Assembly (NCBI GenBank): GCA_015501585.1
Contig: JADNRY010000168.1
Span: 1 to 64,000 of the forward strand
Direction of reading: 5' to 3'
DNA length: 64,000 nt
DNA from: Rhodocollybia butyracea
Lineage: Eukaryota; Basidiomycota; Agaricomycetes; Agaricales; Omphalotaceae
The notes below the pieces were generated by a model, which did no database searches, was not told the origin of the DNA, and saw only the letters and a list, made by a program, of their open reading frames with translations. Below, piece by piece: positions 47,401-56,802 of this stretch. The position numbers were made by a program, and so were the translations under genes. The number at the start of each line of letters is the position of its first letter. Position 1 is the stretch's first letter.

Positions 47401-48844
47401 GCCATTGAGCGAATTCTAAAAGATTGTTCCCTTCTTGGTTCCCTTGATGCTTGAGCATAACCCTGCATAACCCCTCCCCAGCCCTCCCCTTCATACGGAT
47501 TGCTAGGTACATAGAGATATTGCCTGAATTAAGTTGTTCTTGCTGCGTGCGATTTGCTGCCTGCAATCCTTGCACGTATCCTAGAGACAAGCATGGAATA
47601 CTTATTCGGGAAGTCGTAGGAACGTGCCAAGTTTCGGTCGCATACCACTGTTTATTATCAATACAGCTGGTAGGATCAGCGAGATCAGCGAGAGACATCT
47701 TGCAACGCAACAAGACCATTTTGGCAAACTTGCTCCGGGGAAACCAAAGACAAGCCTCAACACCACAATATCTGGATAATTCCAAGATCATGGTGGTATT
47801 GCAACGCATTTCGATGAGTGAATCACCCAAGCTCAAGCCTAAAGGGCATTAAAATTCTTAACAAAAAAGGTACGTCTTCGTCAGCGCCTATTCCAATGAA
47901 AACCGGATATCTTTATCTAGAATGTACAGTAATATCAACAGGCAATGATTCTCCGTCAGTTCCCCTTTCCTCCCTCCCTCTCACTTACGGCGCCCGAGTG
48001 TGCGAGGTAGAGTATGATTCTACGAAAGGATCATTGGCTTTAGTTTCTCCTATGATTCAACGTTGTGACGACGCAGAGGAAATGAGTCTCCTTCAGTGTC
48101 CAATGGGTTGTGACGTCCGACAGAGGTACAGTTGATTTTGAACATGATCGCGAAAGAGAATTATCTCCATGCACTTAGTTATATCTCCATCACTGTATGT
48201 TATCCAACTGAACTTCTGTATCTCACAACGACATTGGCCCACTGATAGTGGTGAACTTTGGAGAAACTGCTGCGCAGAAGTCTGGCGATTAGGGGGCAAT
48301 GTACCTAAGGCATCTGAGTGTAGATTGTCTCGATGTGTTGGCTCACGGTAGTCTTGTTTCAACAATTGAACTTGAGGTTCTGACCTCAGTGCACCTCGTA
48401 CCTAGTAAGTTGGGAATTTTGCCGAATGGACCTGAACCCGAATGCTTGGTGCCTGGAACCGTACCTGAACTTTATATTTGGTTCGTGTTCAAATTCGGCG
48501 TAGAAGGTTCCAGAAGTGACCTGCAGCAACAGTGTGCGTACTACCGGAGTTAAGCCATGGAAGGAAGCGAAGAAAGTAAAAGAAGGGGCATGAGGAAAGG
48601 TAGAGGGCATGAGGCTGAAAGCACACGCTCAATCAGATACTGCACCAGCCAGCCGGTCCAACCAGTTAAAATGACTGTTGATTGCTATCCTGAGAAGCTG
48701 GACACTCCAAATTTGGGTATTTCGACAGACAGTCAGAATCATTTTCGTGTAAGATGACTGTTCAAGGCCGCATGAATCATATATTTCTCTTCCCGCAGTG
48801 AGAAATAGTCACGTACAGTCACGTACTTAGGTGTTAATTTCAGG

Positions 48845-48852
48845 TATAAATA
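48845..48852 (+). promoter_or_regulatory. TATA box of small secreted protein gene
   Basis: TATAAATA 82 nt before the start codon at 48934. Confidence 0.45.
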
Positions 48853-48933
48853 CTACCTAAAGGCGACATGGAAGCTTGACTCGGAGTCTCCCCAGAACAA
48901 AAGTTCTGCCACTTAGCAGTTCAAGTTTTGAGG

Positions 48934-49315
48934 ATGCACATCTCGGTTACCACAACCATTTTTGCCACTCTGTGCATTATCACGCGTTGCGCCGCCCAAC
49001 TTGAGTTCACGTCTTGGGACGGAAATGCATGCGATGGCGATCAAATGCCTACTCTCCCTTGTAATGGCGGGTGTAACTCCTTTAGCGGTGAACATTCTTA
49101 CGAAGTGAGTGTGGATCTGTAGGCTGAGTCAGTTGTGAATTACTTACCTGAATATATAAATCTAGATTAGTTTACCAGGGCAAGCCTGTATAACCTTCTT
49201 TGAGGAAGCCAACTGCTTAGGCGAAAGCTTTTTGTTTTCCGATACTGCGGTAAATGGGTGCATCAATGTTAATACGGGAACCGACGTCGAGTCATATATA
49301 TGCTCTGCCTGCTGA
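48934..49315 (+). CDS. Small secreted cysteine-rich protein, two exons, 106 aa
   Basis: Exon 1 (48934-49104) and exon 2 (49166-49315) join across a 61-nt phase-0 intron with a GTGAGT donor; the unspliced frame would end five codons into the intron. MHISVTTTIFATLCIITRCAAQ is the signal peptide. The mature chain starts LEFTSWDGNAC and has eight cysteines (GNAC, LPC, GGC, QAC, ANC, NGC, YIC, SAC), with CINVNTGTDVESYIC near the end. This pattern is shared by small secreted proteins I associate with mushroom-forming fungi (established by recollection of the motif, not a search). Possible effector or surface protein; function unknown. The ATG was chosen over an upstream TTG in the same frame. Confidence 0.85.
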
Positions 49316-50962
49316 GGAATTTCAAGGTAATTCTGCAAAGTGAGTAAGCTGACTGGTTGTTTCGTTGACACTGCCAGAAGCACTGATTTATCTTTCAAGA
49401 AAGAAGCAAATGAAAGGGAGAAGTTAATTAGTCCAATACTTAAAATACCTGAAATTGCTTTGGATGAGACTATTTTGGTGGATATGTAAGGTGGCCCATT
49501 TATCACCATTTGGCATGTATACGTTTGCCCCTCCCCTCCCTCCCTCCGTGATTCCCTTAATCCAACTACTCGCTCTAACCTACTTATAAATATAGGAAGG
49601 ATCTTAGAGTTATATACAAGTCAGAGCCATAGAAAGTCTTTATTTTACCTTGAAAGCTACTTTGAAGTTAACTTAGCAACACTAACGAACCAAACATGCA
49701 CCAACATACACCAGCATACTTATAGTAACGCTGTGCACTTACGCTATGAGCACCAAAACACATGCACCGCCCACACGTGCAAATCTCCTCCCCTGCTTGG
49801 CCCGGCCCAGGCTGTTTAGCCAGTGTGAATGTAAAATGTTAAAGGACCCCACAAGTTACTCAGTAAAAGGCATCCCAGCAATGGCTTCAACAACCAGCCA
49901 TATTCCTGATATCTGTGAGACTTGGATCACTTTCCTGACCCACCAAGGGATGGGGAGTTGAAGTACCTATAGAACATCTGTATAAGTACATATTCTGTGG
50001 GATTTCTGTTAGGGGATCTGATGAGTGTCCAATCAGGCGGTCAGTCTTGGGATCCAACACAAGTAGTCAGTGCGGTTGAACAAGGTATTAGATACCTTGC
50101 AAATGCATGAGTACTACAGTAGACCATGCCAGTTTAGACTATACGTAGGGCCGCCATACTGTATAGTATTGCTAATACAATGAGTAAGTATATGGACATA
50201 CAAACATACCGATCCGGCTGGGTAATCTCTGGAGTTACCTCATCTGCAAATATACAACAGTGTTAGTGAGTCATTTACACCATCATACACACAATAGTGT
50301 CCTATTTGTTGTGTTCACTGTTGTATATTGCCGATGTGGCAACTCCGGAGATTAGTCAGCTGGATCGGTATGTTCATATGTCCGTGTACTTACTCATTGT
50401 ATTAGCAATACTATACAGTATGTACAGTATATAAGCTTGCATGTAGTACTGTAGTACTCATGCATTTGCGAGGTATCTAATACCTTGTTCAACCGCACTA
50501 ACTACTTGTATTGGATCCCAGGACTGACTGCCTGATTGGACACTCATCGGATTCCCTAACAGAAATCCCACATTCACCGGTGTTCTTAAGGACTTTGCCC
50601 ATAGGGCATGTTGTAGATATGGGCTGGGGAGGGGGTCAAGGATAAGATAAGGGACAGGATAGAAGATGGTCGGAGATGGAGGATGGCTGGACAATGAAGA
50701 CCATTGTATATCCTGTAAACTAGGCTGTACCAGACTACCAGTTTATACCTGTGGGACTTTGTGAGTCTGGAGTTTGTGGCACTTGCCGGAGTTTGTGGAT
50801 GTGGAGGCTCTAAATCAAATTCTGTTGTTCTGAGTTCAGACTTCTTCACCTTCCGCCCGGTGTCTGGATAATTCGGATTGTCCTATATCAAGGAGTGGAA
50901 AGGCGCTATTAGGCCTAAAATTGGCCTAAGGCGTGTAACCGTACATTTTGACACTTTGTACG
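49316..50962. other. Non-coding interval with a foldback element
   Basis: No gene is seen. The notable content is the 577-bp inverted-repeat element at 49996-50572. Confidence 0.5.
49996..50572. mobile_element. Foldback element, two arms of about 275 bp
   Basis: The left arm starts TGTGGGATTTCTGTTAGG and the right arm ends in its near-exact reverse complement. The arms stay alignable (about nine in ten bases by eye) almost to the centre at about 50285-50300. Transcribed, it would form one long hairpin. TTC stands immediately outside both ends (49993-49995 and 50573-50575), a possible 3-bp target duplication. No coding capacity. Confidence 0.8.
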
Positions 50963-51303
50963 TGTTATACAATGCAATAAGAGAGTTATACGGAGCCCGA
51001 GCGTGATAGCTGTTGCCGAGGCAAAGAACTTAACAATAATACTCAGCGAGCCGTGAAGGTACGCCCACAAGCGTAGCCTAGAGCCAAGCTAGCGAGGATA
51101 CCTGGGCTGCCCGGAGATGTAACGCTAGATCGTCAATCTAGTTATACCCAAGAGTGCATACTCTCTAAACTACAGGACATCTCGAAGCGGGATAAGTACT
51201 AAGCCAACGCGTTACTCGAGGGAAGGAATTATGAGGGAAGGCATCCCTCGCACTAAGACCCCCAACGAGCTATGTTAAGATGTGGACTTTACAGTCCGTA
51301 ACA
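50963..51303 (+). repeat. Candidate 5' LTR of the Gypsy element
   Basis: Begins TGTTATAC and ends CCGTAACA, giving TGTTA/TAACA termini. One base later TGGACCAGAACA begins with the TGG expected of a tRNA primer-binding site. No second copy was found in the window, so the assignment is tentative. Confidence 0.3.
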
Positions 51304-52463
51304 ATGGACCAGAACAATCCCGAGGAAAACCGTAAAGATCTATTCGCGGCACCGGTCGCAACCGTGAGGACGGTAGAAACATGCTTAGCGGTCCTACGGA
51401 AAGCTACGCGCCGGGATAGCCTTGGCAAATCGAAACATTTGATCTTAGAAATCATACACGGAAGGTCTTATCCGTTAAAGCCGACTATCGGGAATCACTT
51501 GTACATACTCAGCGCAGTTGCTCGAGATTATCATAAGTGGTGTCGTTGGAAAGCTAGATAACAGGTCTTCTCGAGAGAATGTTAATCACACTCAGGATGG
51601 ACAGAACTATCCGGAGAATAGAATGAAACTCACCCAAGGGAAACCGGGCTGCGAGTGATCATGAAGCGCAAAGGTACTCCTGACCCCAGAGAATTGTGGA
51701 GTAATCGGAGAAACCTCGCTTGGATCAAAACACTCTAAAACTATGTTAATCCTCACGAAATCATATTTTACCTCTGATATATACCCAAGAATGGACTATT
51801 TCTTTATTGTGTGTACCATATATAGGCTGGAGTTTCCTTTCCGAGCCAGATTCCTCTGTTCCACTCTCTTTCCGTCTCTCTCCGTATCTGTTTCATCTAT
51901 TTTTCGTATTAAACTCTCTCTACTCAGTATATAAGCCAGATATATTTATTCAATAAGACAAGTTTCTTGCCCTCGACTTGACTGCTAAGACCAGTGCTCC
52001 GTAGAACGTCCCCACGGGATCAGTAGCGTGACGCCTCCTGACTTGGTTATCTTAAGAAAGTAATAAACTTCACGCGCTTTGCAAAGCCCATTTATATCTT
52101 GATCAAATTTAAGTGTGTAGAGTTCTCTCGAACTCCAGATCGACTCAAATCTAGTTGCTTCCTTAGAGGGGACGGCTTCTAGTAAGGGATTATTCGGCTC
52201 CAGAGTGAGGGTTCCTTAGTTGACTTCTTCACGAAGTTAGACGAGCCACTAAGATTGTGGTACAAGTTCCTAGTGATTAAGTTCACTCACAATATCGTAG
52301 CTTGGCCCAGAGTTTGGTCGAGGACTTTACGGCGTCACAGCAGCTAGTGCCAGAGTTTGCCTAGGGTTGTTGACAAACCTCGAGATTACTATTCTAGCTA
52401 GAGCCAGAGTTTGCCTAGGAGAATCTTAGTTTCGTTGTATTGGTTTTGGTTTTGGTTAATTGA
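51304..52463. other. Leader region upstream of Gypsy gag
   Basis: About 1.2 kb without a gene. It includes two copies of CAGAGTTTGCCTAGG (about 52351 and 52403) and a pyrimidine-rich stretch at 51840-51920. Probably the untranslated leader and LTR-derived sequence of the Gypsy element. Confidence 0.4.
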
Positions 52464-54845
52464 TTTGGACATACACACCTGGTTCCCTCGTACACTCGTA
52501 CACCCCAACTAGGCTTCTCTCGACTTAGTTCTAAGAGTTGTCTAAGCTTAGTTACCCCCGTTAGCGTTACAGTCTTGAACCTGGAGCAGTTGCGCGCGTA
52601 CATCCGATATTACAAAGCTTTCCCTCGGGGAATCTCTGACAACCCGCCCTCGCTCCCTTACATATCGATAGTCTGGTTAGGTGCGGTAGTGTTTTTGTTG
52701 GGTTGTTTTATAGCACCTTTCGCATACCTACACGTAAATACCCAAATATCTGGAGCCCACCGCGAGGGGTGGAATCTAATTTTATCGGATTTTACTACAA
52801 ACCTAGTCTTTGGGTTAGTAGAGTTCATCTTCTTTGTCCTTCGTTTGCTAGTCCACAAGATTAGTGATCCCTCGGATAATACACCTGATTCAGAGTCAAC
52901 TCTTTCCGGAGTAGGCGAACTTCCTGACCCGGGAACATCTGAATTAAGATGCAGTAAAAGAGTACCTAAACCTCGAGAACGATATAATAGTAGCGTCGAA
53001 CCCGAACGTCGACCTCCTTTTTCTGTCACTCGAGCAGGATCTAGCACTCTGTCTTCACGCGGATCTAAACCAAGCATAGTCCGTGCGACTCCTGAAACAA
53101 CTCACGTTGCCAAGAAGTCTTTAAAAGGGAAAGCGAAAGCAGATCCCACTGATACTACTCAAGCCAGTTCAAATACAAGGGGTGCTCCAGCCCGTGTGCA
53201 AGACAACTTGACTAGTCAACCTTCATCTTCATCTTCATCTCTTCCTCGTATTCCCGAGGAAATCTCTCAGTTAGCTACAGCAGTTAACCAACTCTCGTCT
53301 TCTATTTTAAACAATCTTACAATGAGTACTACTACAAGCAATAACAACCTGGGTTCGAGCGGGAACGCTGGAGGCTCTAGTGGAAACGCTGGAGGTTCGA
53401 GTGGTTCTGGCGGATCTGGTGGTGCAGCTCCCACGGGAACAAATGCTACGGTTGCGCAATTGTTTGGAGACAAAATTAAGTTAACACAAGATGAGCTCGA
53501 TGAATATAACTCGAAGTACCTTCCTAAGCGTAGTAAAACGGCGACACTATTTAATAAAGATGATCCGTCTATGTTGAATGGTTGGATTGAGGATACTACT
53601 CGATTCATTGCCGCGGCAAACATTACCAAGGAAGCAGCGAAAGTGGCGTTGGCGTTGGACTGGATGACTTATTCCACTCGGGAAGCATACAAGTATCTAC
53701 CCTCCGTCGCAACTCCTAACTTGCAACAGTTCTTTAGAGATTTACGAGCAATCTTCTCTGAATCGGTAGATAGTGAGCTTGGTTCACGCCAAGAGCTCGA
53801 GATCTTAACCGGGAAGTTCACACCTCTGGACATTGGTAAACATCAAAAGATCATGATGTATAACCGGGAGTTTAAGAATCTCGTGGATAAGCTGATGAAA
53901 CCACCGGCAATCCTTTCCAACGCTGAAGCTGTCAAGGCATATCTTGTGCCCATGAGCGAAAGGTTGTATTTAGCGATTTCCGCGCGTTTGTCACAGAATG
54001 TTACGCATGTTCAGTTGTTGTCTCGTCGCCGTGAAGATCCTTATCTACTTTCAGAAGTCATGGAAGCAGCCGAGAGTCCCGATTTCAGAACCCTCGATAC
54101 CTATTATGGTAACGGAGCTCGTCCAACTGGATCTCAAGGTGTTCCTGACTCTGCCGAAACTTATAGTCGAGGTGCATTATCGTTCAGATTCTCTCCTCAT
54201 CTTCCAGAGACCACTCCCGCGGATCCCGTGAAAGTGGAACCTAAGCAGGAAGAAGTGTCGGAAGTTCTCGCGGGAATTGCCTTGATTAAAGATACTATCG
54301 CTCTGAACAGGAAAGAGACTAATTTAGTCTTGGATGGTCATCAAAAGGCTATCTCCTCGATGATGAGCTTAATGAAGGATAATATAGAATCCAAACGCTC
54401 AGGATACACGTCAACGCAAGTTACTGCGCTGCAGAATACCTCGAAGACCATTCCGGATTGGGGGCAGGGTTGTTTTATGTGCGGGTCACTAGAACATTGC
54501 ATGTCGGAGTGCCAATTCTTTAATTCCTACAAGGATAAAGGTTGGTTAGTTCCTGACACTACTCCCGGGTCGAAGAAGTATACTTTGCGCGATGGTACGC
54601 CGTTGCCAAGGAACGACCCTAGTGAATCTCGCCCAGAAAAGATTGCAAGGATTGCAAAATCTAAAGGCTGGGATAAAGGTGGAACCAATGCGTTCTTTGT
54701 TGAGGAAGAAGACTACTTGGATACCGAGGAGCAAGAGCCTCACCTCACTTCGTTTTTGGCTTCCATGAAAAAGCTAATGGAGGAACATGAGACGAACGGT
54801 CGTTATATTGCCGGCTCCGGGGAATCCAAGGAGTCGGGAAACTAA
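52464..54845 (+). CDS. Gypsy gag, with a long ATG-less N-terminal extension
   Basis: The frame is open from 52464 but the first ATG is at 53322 (MSTTTSNNN), giving a 507-residue gag if that start is used. Gag contains a Gly/Ser-rich start, a capsid-like helical region (FNKDDPSMLNGWIEDTTRFI through the ARLSQNV segment) and the zinc knuckle CFMCGSLEHCMSEC near 54475. The 860-nt extension upstream is also open and encodes two hydrophobic stretches (SIVWLGAVVFLLGCFIAPFAY and LVFGLVEFIFFVLRLLV) followed by Ser/Pro-rich sequence. It may be an exon with an unseen upstream start, or non-AUG initiated. The frame ends TCG GGA AAC TAA, a -1 slippery context. Confidence 0.85.
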   Translation, partial: FGHTHLVPSYTRTPQLGFSRLSSKSCLSLVTPVSVTVLNLEQLRAYIRYYKAFPRGISDNPPSLPYISIVWLGAVVFLLGCFIAPFAYLHVNTQISGAHREGWNLILSDFTTNLVFGLVEFIFFVLRLLVHKISDPSDNTPDSESTLSGVGELPDPGTSELRCSKRVPKPRERYNSSVEPERRPPFSVTRAGSSTLSSRGSKPSIVRATPETTHVAKKSLKGKAKADPTDTTQASSNTRGAPARVQDNLTSQPSSSSSSLPRIPEEISQLATAVNQLSSSILNNLTMSTTTSNNNLGSSGNAGGSSGNAGGSSGSGGSGGAAPTGTNATVAQLFGDKIKLTQDELDEYNSKYLPKRSKTATLFNKDDPSMLNGWIEDTTRFIAAANITKEAAKVALALDWMTYSTREAYKYLPSVATPNLQQFFRDLRAIFSESVDSELGSRQELEILTGKFTPLDIGKHQKIMMYNREFKNLVDKLMKPPAILSNAEAVKAYLVPMSERLYLAISARLSQNVTHVQLLSRRREDPYLLSEVMEAAESPDFRTLDTYYGNGARPTGSQGVPDSAETYSRGALSFRFSPHLPETTPADPVKVEPKQEEVSEVLAGIALIKDTIALNRKETNLVLDGHQKAISSMMSLMKDNIESKRSGYTSTQVTALQNTSKTIPDWGQGCFMCGSLEHCMSECQFFNSYKDKGWLVPDTTPGSKKYTLRDGTPLPRNDPSESRPEKIARIAKSKGWDKGGTNAFFVEEEDYLDTEEQEPHLTSFLASMKKLMEEHETNGRYIAGSGESKESGN
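54836..54842 (+). promoter_or_regulatory. Candidate -1 frameshift site, G GGA AAC before stop
   Basis: In the gag frame the codons are TCG GGA AAC TAA. The heptamer G_GGA_AAC matches the X_XXY_YYZ rule, and a -1 slip gives GGG AAA CTA ATT GCT, exactly the frame of the protease ORF. A short stem closed by a C(UUCG)G tetraloop (54846-54857) starts 3 nt downstream, closer than the usual 5-9 nt. Confidence 0.6.
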
Positions 54846-56281
54846 TTGCTTCGGCGATGCAGGGTAGAGTCACTAGAGGAAATACTCTAGGCAAGCAGGC
54901 AGACTCGAAAAAGCCCACATCTACGAAGGAATTGGTTAAGAAGGTAGGCCCGCCAACGAAAGGTACCCTTAGGGAACCCCTAATTGAAAAGCCACCACCT
55001 AAAAGCCCTGCGATTAAAGAGAAACATAAACAAGTGGAAGTTGTGATTCCCGTGAAAAAGAAGTTTGTTGAGAAAGCTGTTGTCGGCGACGATGACGAGT
55101 TCTCTCGAGATGGAACTGGAATTATTCTTGATAAGGAAGCTGACGAAGAGTTCGCTCGGAGTCTGGCTGAATTAAGAGAAGAAGCTCCTATTCCCGAGAT
55201 AACTAAGGTTACTCATAGACCATTCGACGCGGTGAAACCACATGTGGTTCATCCCATTCCACGCAATCAACCACGTCTAGAAACCCAAGATAAAGACAAT
55301 CCTGTCAAGGAGAAGTCTGTCAAGGATAATGGACCCAAATTTAATATTAGAAGTGGATTTCACTTACCTGGAGTCGAGGAAGAAGTCGCTCGAAAGTTGT
55401 TTGATGCAGAAGTAACGCTGACATCAGAGGAGCTATTAGCGCTGAGCCGTCCTCTCCAGAAAATTATGTTAAGGAAAGCTAGGAACGTCAGGGTAACTCC
55501 TACTAAGAGGAAGAATGCTTATGTTAGTACTCTCCTCGAAGATGGCACTGAAGTACCTGAGGAGCTGGAACTTCCTCGCGGGAACGAATTCGATAGTTAT
55601 ATCTCCATGGATAGCATTAAGCTTGATAGTGAAGAAATCTTCGAAGTCCTCGAGCATAACCATAATGGTTTGAAGGCCGGTTCTATTGTACAACGTGACC
55701 CTGTCGAAGCCTTTAAAGCAGACTTACCCGAGGGTGACGAGCGCCGTAATTTGGTAATTGTCGCGGGAAGATCTAGTAGTCTCCGGTGTATTAACACGAA
55801 GATCAATCATCAGGATGGAACAACCGAGGCAATCCTCGACAGTGGCTGTCAGATTGTAGCAATAGATTGTCAGACTGCTGTAGAGTTGAATTTGGTCTGG
55901 GATCCTACTGTAACGATTCGTCTGCAGGATGTACACGGAGGTCTCGAGGAAACCGCAGGTCTTGCTAGAAATGTTCCTTTCCAGATTGGTGAAATTACAA
56001 TCTATCTGCAACTGCATGTGCAACAGCGGGCACCATTTGAAGTGCTGATTGGTAGGCCATTTGACGTTCTCACTGAATCCGTGATAAAGAATCATGCGGA
56101 TGGTAGCCAAGAGGTGACGATTACGGACCCCAACACCGGGAATAAATGTACTATGGGTACACATATTCGCTCTACGAGACGAAGACTTAGGACTGACAAT
56201 CCCGAGTTCAAACCCAAACTAGTTCCGGAGCATGCAGGAAGTAGTAACAATCCCATCAAGGAGGAACAGGGAAATTTTTAA
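54843..56281 (+). CDS. Gypsy protease ORF
   Basis: First ATG at 54857, but the frame is open across the gag stop and can be entered by -1 slippage. A Lys/Glu-rich linker of about 290 residues precedes a retropepsin-like domain. AILDSGCQIVAID is the catalytic D-S-G motif at about residues 330-342, with the second-half signature FEVLIGRPFDVLTE near 400. The frame ends GGA AAT TTT TAA, the second slippery context. The product would process the polyprotein within virus-like particles. Confidence 0.85.
56272..56278 (+). promoter_or_regulatory. Candidate -1 frameshift site, A AAT TTT before stop
   Basis: In the protease frame the codons are GGA AAT TTT TAA. The heptamer A_AAU_UUU fits X_XXY_YYZ, and the -1 frame (AAA TTT TTA AAC CTC) is the frame of the RT remnant. 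Downstream, ACCTC (56282-56286) can pair with GAGGT (56311-56315), enclosing a GATC/GATC pair. Confidence 0.55.
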
Positions 56282-56802
56282 ACCTCAAGGATCTGAGTAG
56301 CGATCAAGGAGAGGTAGAATTTGCTATGAGTTTCCATTTTGACAATAATAGTGATATTGTATGTGATGGATATAAGTTCGCAGAAACGGGTCAGTTTTCC
56401 GAGCAGGAGTTAAGCGAGGCCTATGTCATGGCTTCGAGAAATTTCATTGCGCAGAAAGCTCCCAACGTACCAATCTTCCACGACGATGTAACCTATATCC
56501 TACAAGATGAAATTCCACATGTTACAGTCCCCTATATCGACGATGTTCCCGTAAAAGGTCCGAATACTAGGTACAAACTTCCAGACAGAGGTTACGAGAC
56601 CATATCAGAGAACGCCGGGATACGACGATTTGTTTGGGAACACATGCAGAATGTTAACCGGGTGTGTCAACGGATGAAATATGCCGGGGGTACTTTCTCG
56701 GGGAAAAAGTCTTTCATTTGTAATCCTGAAATTATCGTCCTAGGACACCGTTGTACTTACGAAGGCAGGATGCCTGAGGCTGGGATTGCGAATCAATCTT
56801 GA
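56282..56802 (+). pseudogene. Gypsy reverse transcriptase remnant
   Basis: After about 60 residues of linker (through MASRNFIAQKAPN) the frame jumps straight into VPIFHDDVTYILQ, the segment just before the catalytic YIDD. The YIDDVPVKGP motif and the thumb-side FVWEHMQNVNR, GGTFSGKKSF and GHRCTYEGR follow. The N-terminal RT fingers and palm with the first catalytic Asp are missing, by comparison with the family as I know it, implying a deletion of several hundred bases. The frame ends at a TGA (56800-56802) and RNase H continues in the -1 frame without a slippery site. Confidence 0.8.

Larger units (their letters stand above)
45632..48933. other. Non-coding interval with a TIR element
   Basis: No gene is supported. 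Besides the inverted-repeat element at about 46465-47400, both strands hold only short frames without motifs. It lies between two divergently placed secreted-protein genes. Confidence 0.5.

Noticed and set aside
56775..56802. Third -1 frame step between RT remnant and RNase H as programmed frameshifting
   Set aside because: The overlap has no X_XXY_YYZ heptamer, and family comparison suggests a one-base change here; treated as a lesion.
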